A stretch of 64,000 nt of DNA. It comes from Cylindrotheca closterium. Its lineage: Eukaryota > Bacillariophyta > Bacillariophyceae > Bacillariales > Bacillariaceae. The translations under genes and the position numbers were made by a program. The stretch spans positions 124,001 through 188,000 of the forward strand of contig CAKOGP040001792.1 in assembly GCA_933822405.4 (NCBI GenBank). Reading direction: 5' to 3'. Below are positions 62,901 through 64,000 of the stretch, piece by piece (position 1 is the stretch's first letter; each line of letters starts with the position of its first letter). A model generated the notes under the pieces. That model made no database searches. It worked only from the letters and a program-made list of their open reading frames with translations, and had not been told where the DNA came from.

Positions 62901-64000
62901 TAGAATTTGAAGGACTTCAGAAGAGATGCGCTCTTACAATGGCCACATACTGGAAGATTACGAACGAGAACGATCGACAGCGCTTGTTTGCTTTGTTGCG
63001 AAATTTGCCATCCTCATTCTCGGTCGACTTCTTGGAAAAAGTTAATACAGGCAGAACGACGTTGTTGTTGGGGCAAGAGCATCAAAACCTTGAAGGAGAT
63101 CGGGAAGGGGTGAATGAAAATGAAATCGAAAAAGACGACACTTTCAGCATGGGTCAAGATGAGACAGAAGTTATTGGCTGGCAGTTAGATCCTGACTTGA
63201 GTTACAGTGACTGGGTGATTCGAGTAAAGTCGGGAGCCAAGTCCTCTTCTGACGCCTACTATGTGCACAAGCACGTTTTGGCCGTTGGAGACCACAAGAG
63301 TACATTTTTCGCAAGCGTCTTTTCATCAAACCGCAACCAATCTATCACCAGGGGTAGCACAGCTGTTTCTCTTGACCAAGATGCTGCACAAGTGTTTCCC
63401 CGCATGTTGAATTTCATCTATTCCAAGGGCAAGATGCTTGAAATTTGTACACAGACCATTGTGCCACTTCGTTTTCTCGCAAGAACATTCCAGATCTATT
63501 CACTCAACCAGAAAATAATTGAATTTGTCGAAAGAGACCTCTGTGTGGACAATGTGCCTCAGTATCTGGAAAATGCAGATTCTTTCAATGATAAAGGCAT
63601 CACGGCAATGGTGATTGACTTTGTTGCTGCCAACATCGAAGATATCGACATTGATTCGGAATTGCTCAATGTTTTGGAGCCAAGCATCTTCCGCCGTATC
63701 ATTTCCTCCGAAGCAATCGATAACGCTGCTTCCGAATCCTACCATGTGCCAATACTGATTGCCAAATACTTTTTCATTCACGAGCTCGATGAGTCGTTGT
63801 TGGAAGAAATAATATGCACTTACGACATGGACCAGCTTGATTGTTTGAATGCGCTCAAGTTGTTACAGATCATCTGTAGATTGGAAAAGAAGGAATCTTA
63901 CTTTTTCATGACTCTACGAGACAAGTGTACTGAAGTTCTGACAGAAAGCTGGGATGATTTCCGGGCTTCCTTCCGAGACGAAGTCTTTGCCATTATGCTT
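59957..64000 (+). CDS. Large tandem BTB/POZ-domain protein, C-terminus outside the window
   Basis: One frame stays open from the ATG at 59957 to the right edge, at least 1348 residues, in frame at position 64000. Residues 1-740 are Ser/Thr/Lys/Glu-rich and probably disordered, with two similar segments near 330 and 355 (VTKPTAKVSPKQNKQISSV and VTNPTAKVSMKQNQQISSV). The first BTB-like domain is at about 753-850 (SLADFILQIRDKG, YHVHKHRLACG, VFPSVLDFMYCDD); helices follow that may be BACK-like. The second is at about 1078-1180 (YSDWVIRVKSG, YYVHKHVLAVGDHKSTFFAS, VFPRMLNFIYSKG). BTB domains dimerise or bind Cullin 3. The function is not fixed by what is seen. Confidence 0.8.
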   Translation, partial: MAEIFQEDLERQTRESLHSFLPMDDPYETSFGDAERHDHHLVIRQHPSRIPDTEMDVIMSPRISRSRSRLHQSYSKRQNLIKRGRALIHRGRGSKQEEESTDMISSVMSNSFSIDDGSYKDDLRRSILEEEASRENSKPHNCREGKYRKLKRELEQDEKASGGTSSLSTNNGGDSGDRSRTGLGHPPLHEKTERGVIQTASVSASHTISPIVTVHDASHSNMNADKLSSSRTRIQAPAASIKRNETKINVGEQQSVSSDDARQRTEERVLYLKQWLKDRDAQNDVATEPEVVPSAESSKKKETSVNTPPLSVTKPTAKVSPKQNKQISSVDRTPPPRTVTNPTAKVSMKQNQQISSVVRTPEAAGNIGISSGFPFPHDADITLESASCNVSELTTTISSKEQRESSGLSSKASTPVPPNRKKQPMTNTEPTKPNSLELTKSLDDMNQMLPPGPRGSNLPIEQQRGSKASPKTISTVSSEERNYLSSSRRKSEPLQSLLDSDSQEDFSIDRLQALDVFEYVEEKMSYPLDEPPTSKGSMPVARTYSKMSTLLSHTSSANSDGIRTIAQESRDEPPIDARSIACPDNESNESPAEPSCKVMRADDHQSSIHSARPYAKSEKGKIDGDMPMDTNTRVSGHEPRIQPITPISKTENEVVVEIKPPESDQVILHVSSSLTDSIQGRKFSPSRATSKMLSIPHGNKSTPSLRKSKRAFITPDGDASVDMSVSYKDEASFDYSKESVKKTDERIWRMDPIDSLADFILQIRDKGNGKSSTYHVHKHRLACGRRKSAHLDSLFKQHSTSSAHFLFCSKSCDVFPSVLDFMYCDDSELGFTTTSVVVYRWIGYELKIKALVAATTRFIHEDMQVSNMTSYVSDMENYGNLGMRKIMAEKCASKIEHISELDSLWILMDPDLFRDTVSCTLIDRTKTSQHLSILIAEYTALHKHEMSKAMFGNLTSSTILPKIAREAALPLLEICFSYGSPVEFEGLQKRCALTMATYWKITNENDRQRLFALLRNLPSSFSVDFLEKVNTGRTTLLLGQEHQNLEGDREGVNENEIEKDDTFSMGQDETEVIGWQLDPDLSYSDWVIRVKSGAKSSSDAYYVHKHVLAVGDHKSTFFASVFSSNRNQSITRGSTAVSLDQDAAQVFPRMLNFIYSKGKMLEICTQTIVPLRFLARTFQIYSLNQKIIEFVERDLCVDNVPQYLENADSFNDKGITAMVIDFVAANIEDIDIDSELLNVLEPSIFRRIISSEAIDNAASESYHVPILIAKYFFIHELDESLLEEIICTYDMDQLDCLNALKLLQIICRLEKKESYFFMTLRDKCTEVLTESWDDFRASFRDEVFAIML

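Overview
The window looks like nuclear DNA of a photosynthetic stramenopile, most probably a pennate diatom. Genes are eukaryotic, with few short GT-AG introns (about 70-150 bp). Several precursors start with a signal peptide followed by an ASAFAP-like plastid-import motif (for example around NGFALP and ATAFVLP). There is a silaffin/cingulin-like secreted protein, and a decayed tyrosine-recombinase element of a type I know from diatom genomes. Genus cannot be fixed from sequence alone. About 30 protein genes are supported; no convincing tRNA, rRNA or CRISPR was seen.

Layout. 1-9.7 kb: an unrecognised partial membrane protein, a membrane-anchored WCPPC thioredoxin-like protein, a DUF1415 protein with an extra internal segment, a large leucine-rich-repeat protein with a PH-like C-terminal region, and a Golgi-type PC-esterase/TBL-like protein. 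About 10-13.9 kb: a gene-poor island of broken reading frames, read as a dead tyrosine-recombinase mobile element. 14.2-21.5 kb: a DWARF27-like plastid protein, a bestrophin-like channel, a selenocysteine lyase/cysteine desulfurase and a fucosyltransferase-like protein. 21.2-26.8 kb: a tandem segmental duplication with two F-box genes that look identical, flanked by clearly diverged duplicate flanks. 28.4-35.1 kb: an acyl-CoA-binding/membrane fusion protein, a parvulin-type isomerase, an unknown secreted protein, a glyoxalase-like protein and a longin R-SNARE. 35.7-48.7 kb: mostly low-complexity or repeat proteins (a 39-residue repeat protein, a 1032-residue disordered protein, the silaffin-like protein, a Thr/Gly-repeat membrane protein), together with the RNA polymerase III subunit RPC7 and a plastid membrane protein. 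49.4-64 kb: UPF1 helicase, Mpv17/PMP22 protein, a stand-alone I29 inhibitor protein, NF-YA, a CAP-domain protein and a large tandem-BTB protein that runs off the window.

The genes do not form one pathway. Many neighbours are head-to-head pairs sharing 0.2-0.9 kb of upstream DNA. Reading starts were set on ATG codons; several longer open frames begin at GTG or TTG and were shortened. The heptamer TACTGTA (or its complement TACAGTA) recurs in non-coding DNA. The most interesting loci are the silaffin-like gene, the apparently gene-converted F-box pair, the DUF1415 insertion and the ACBP-membrane fusion.
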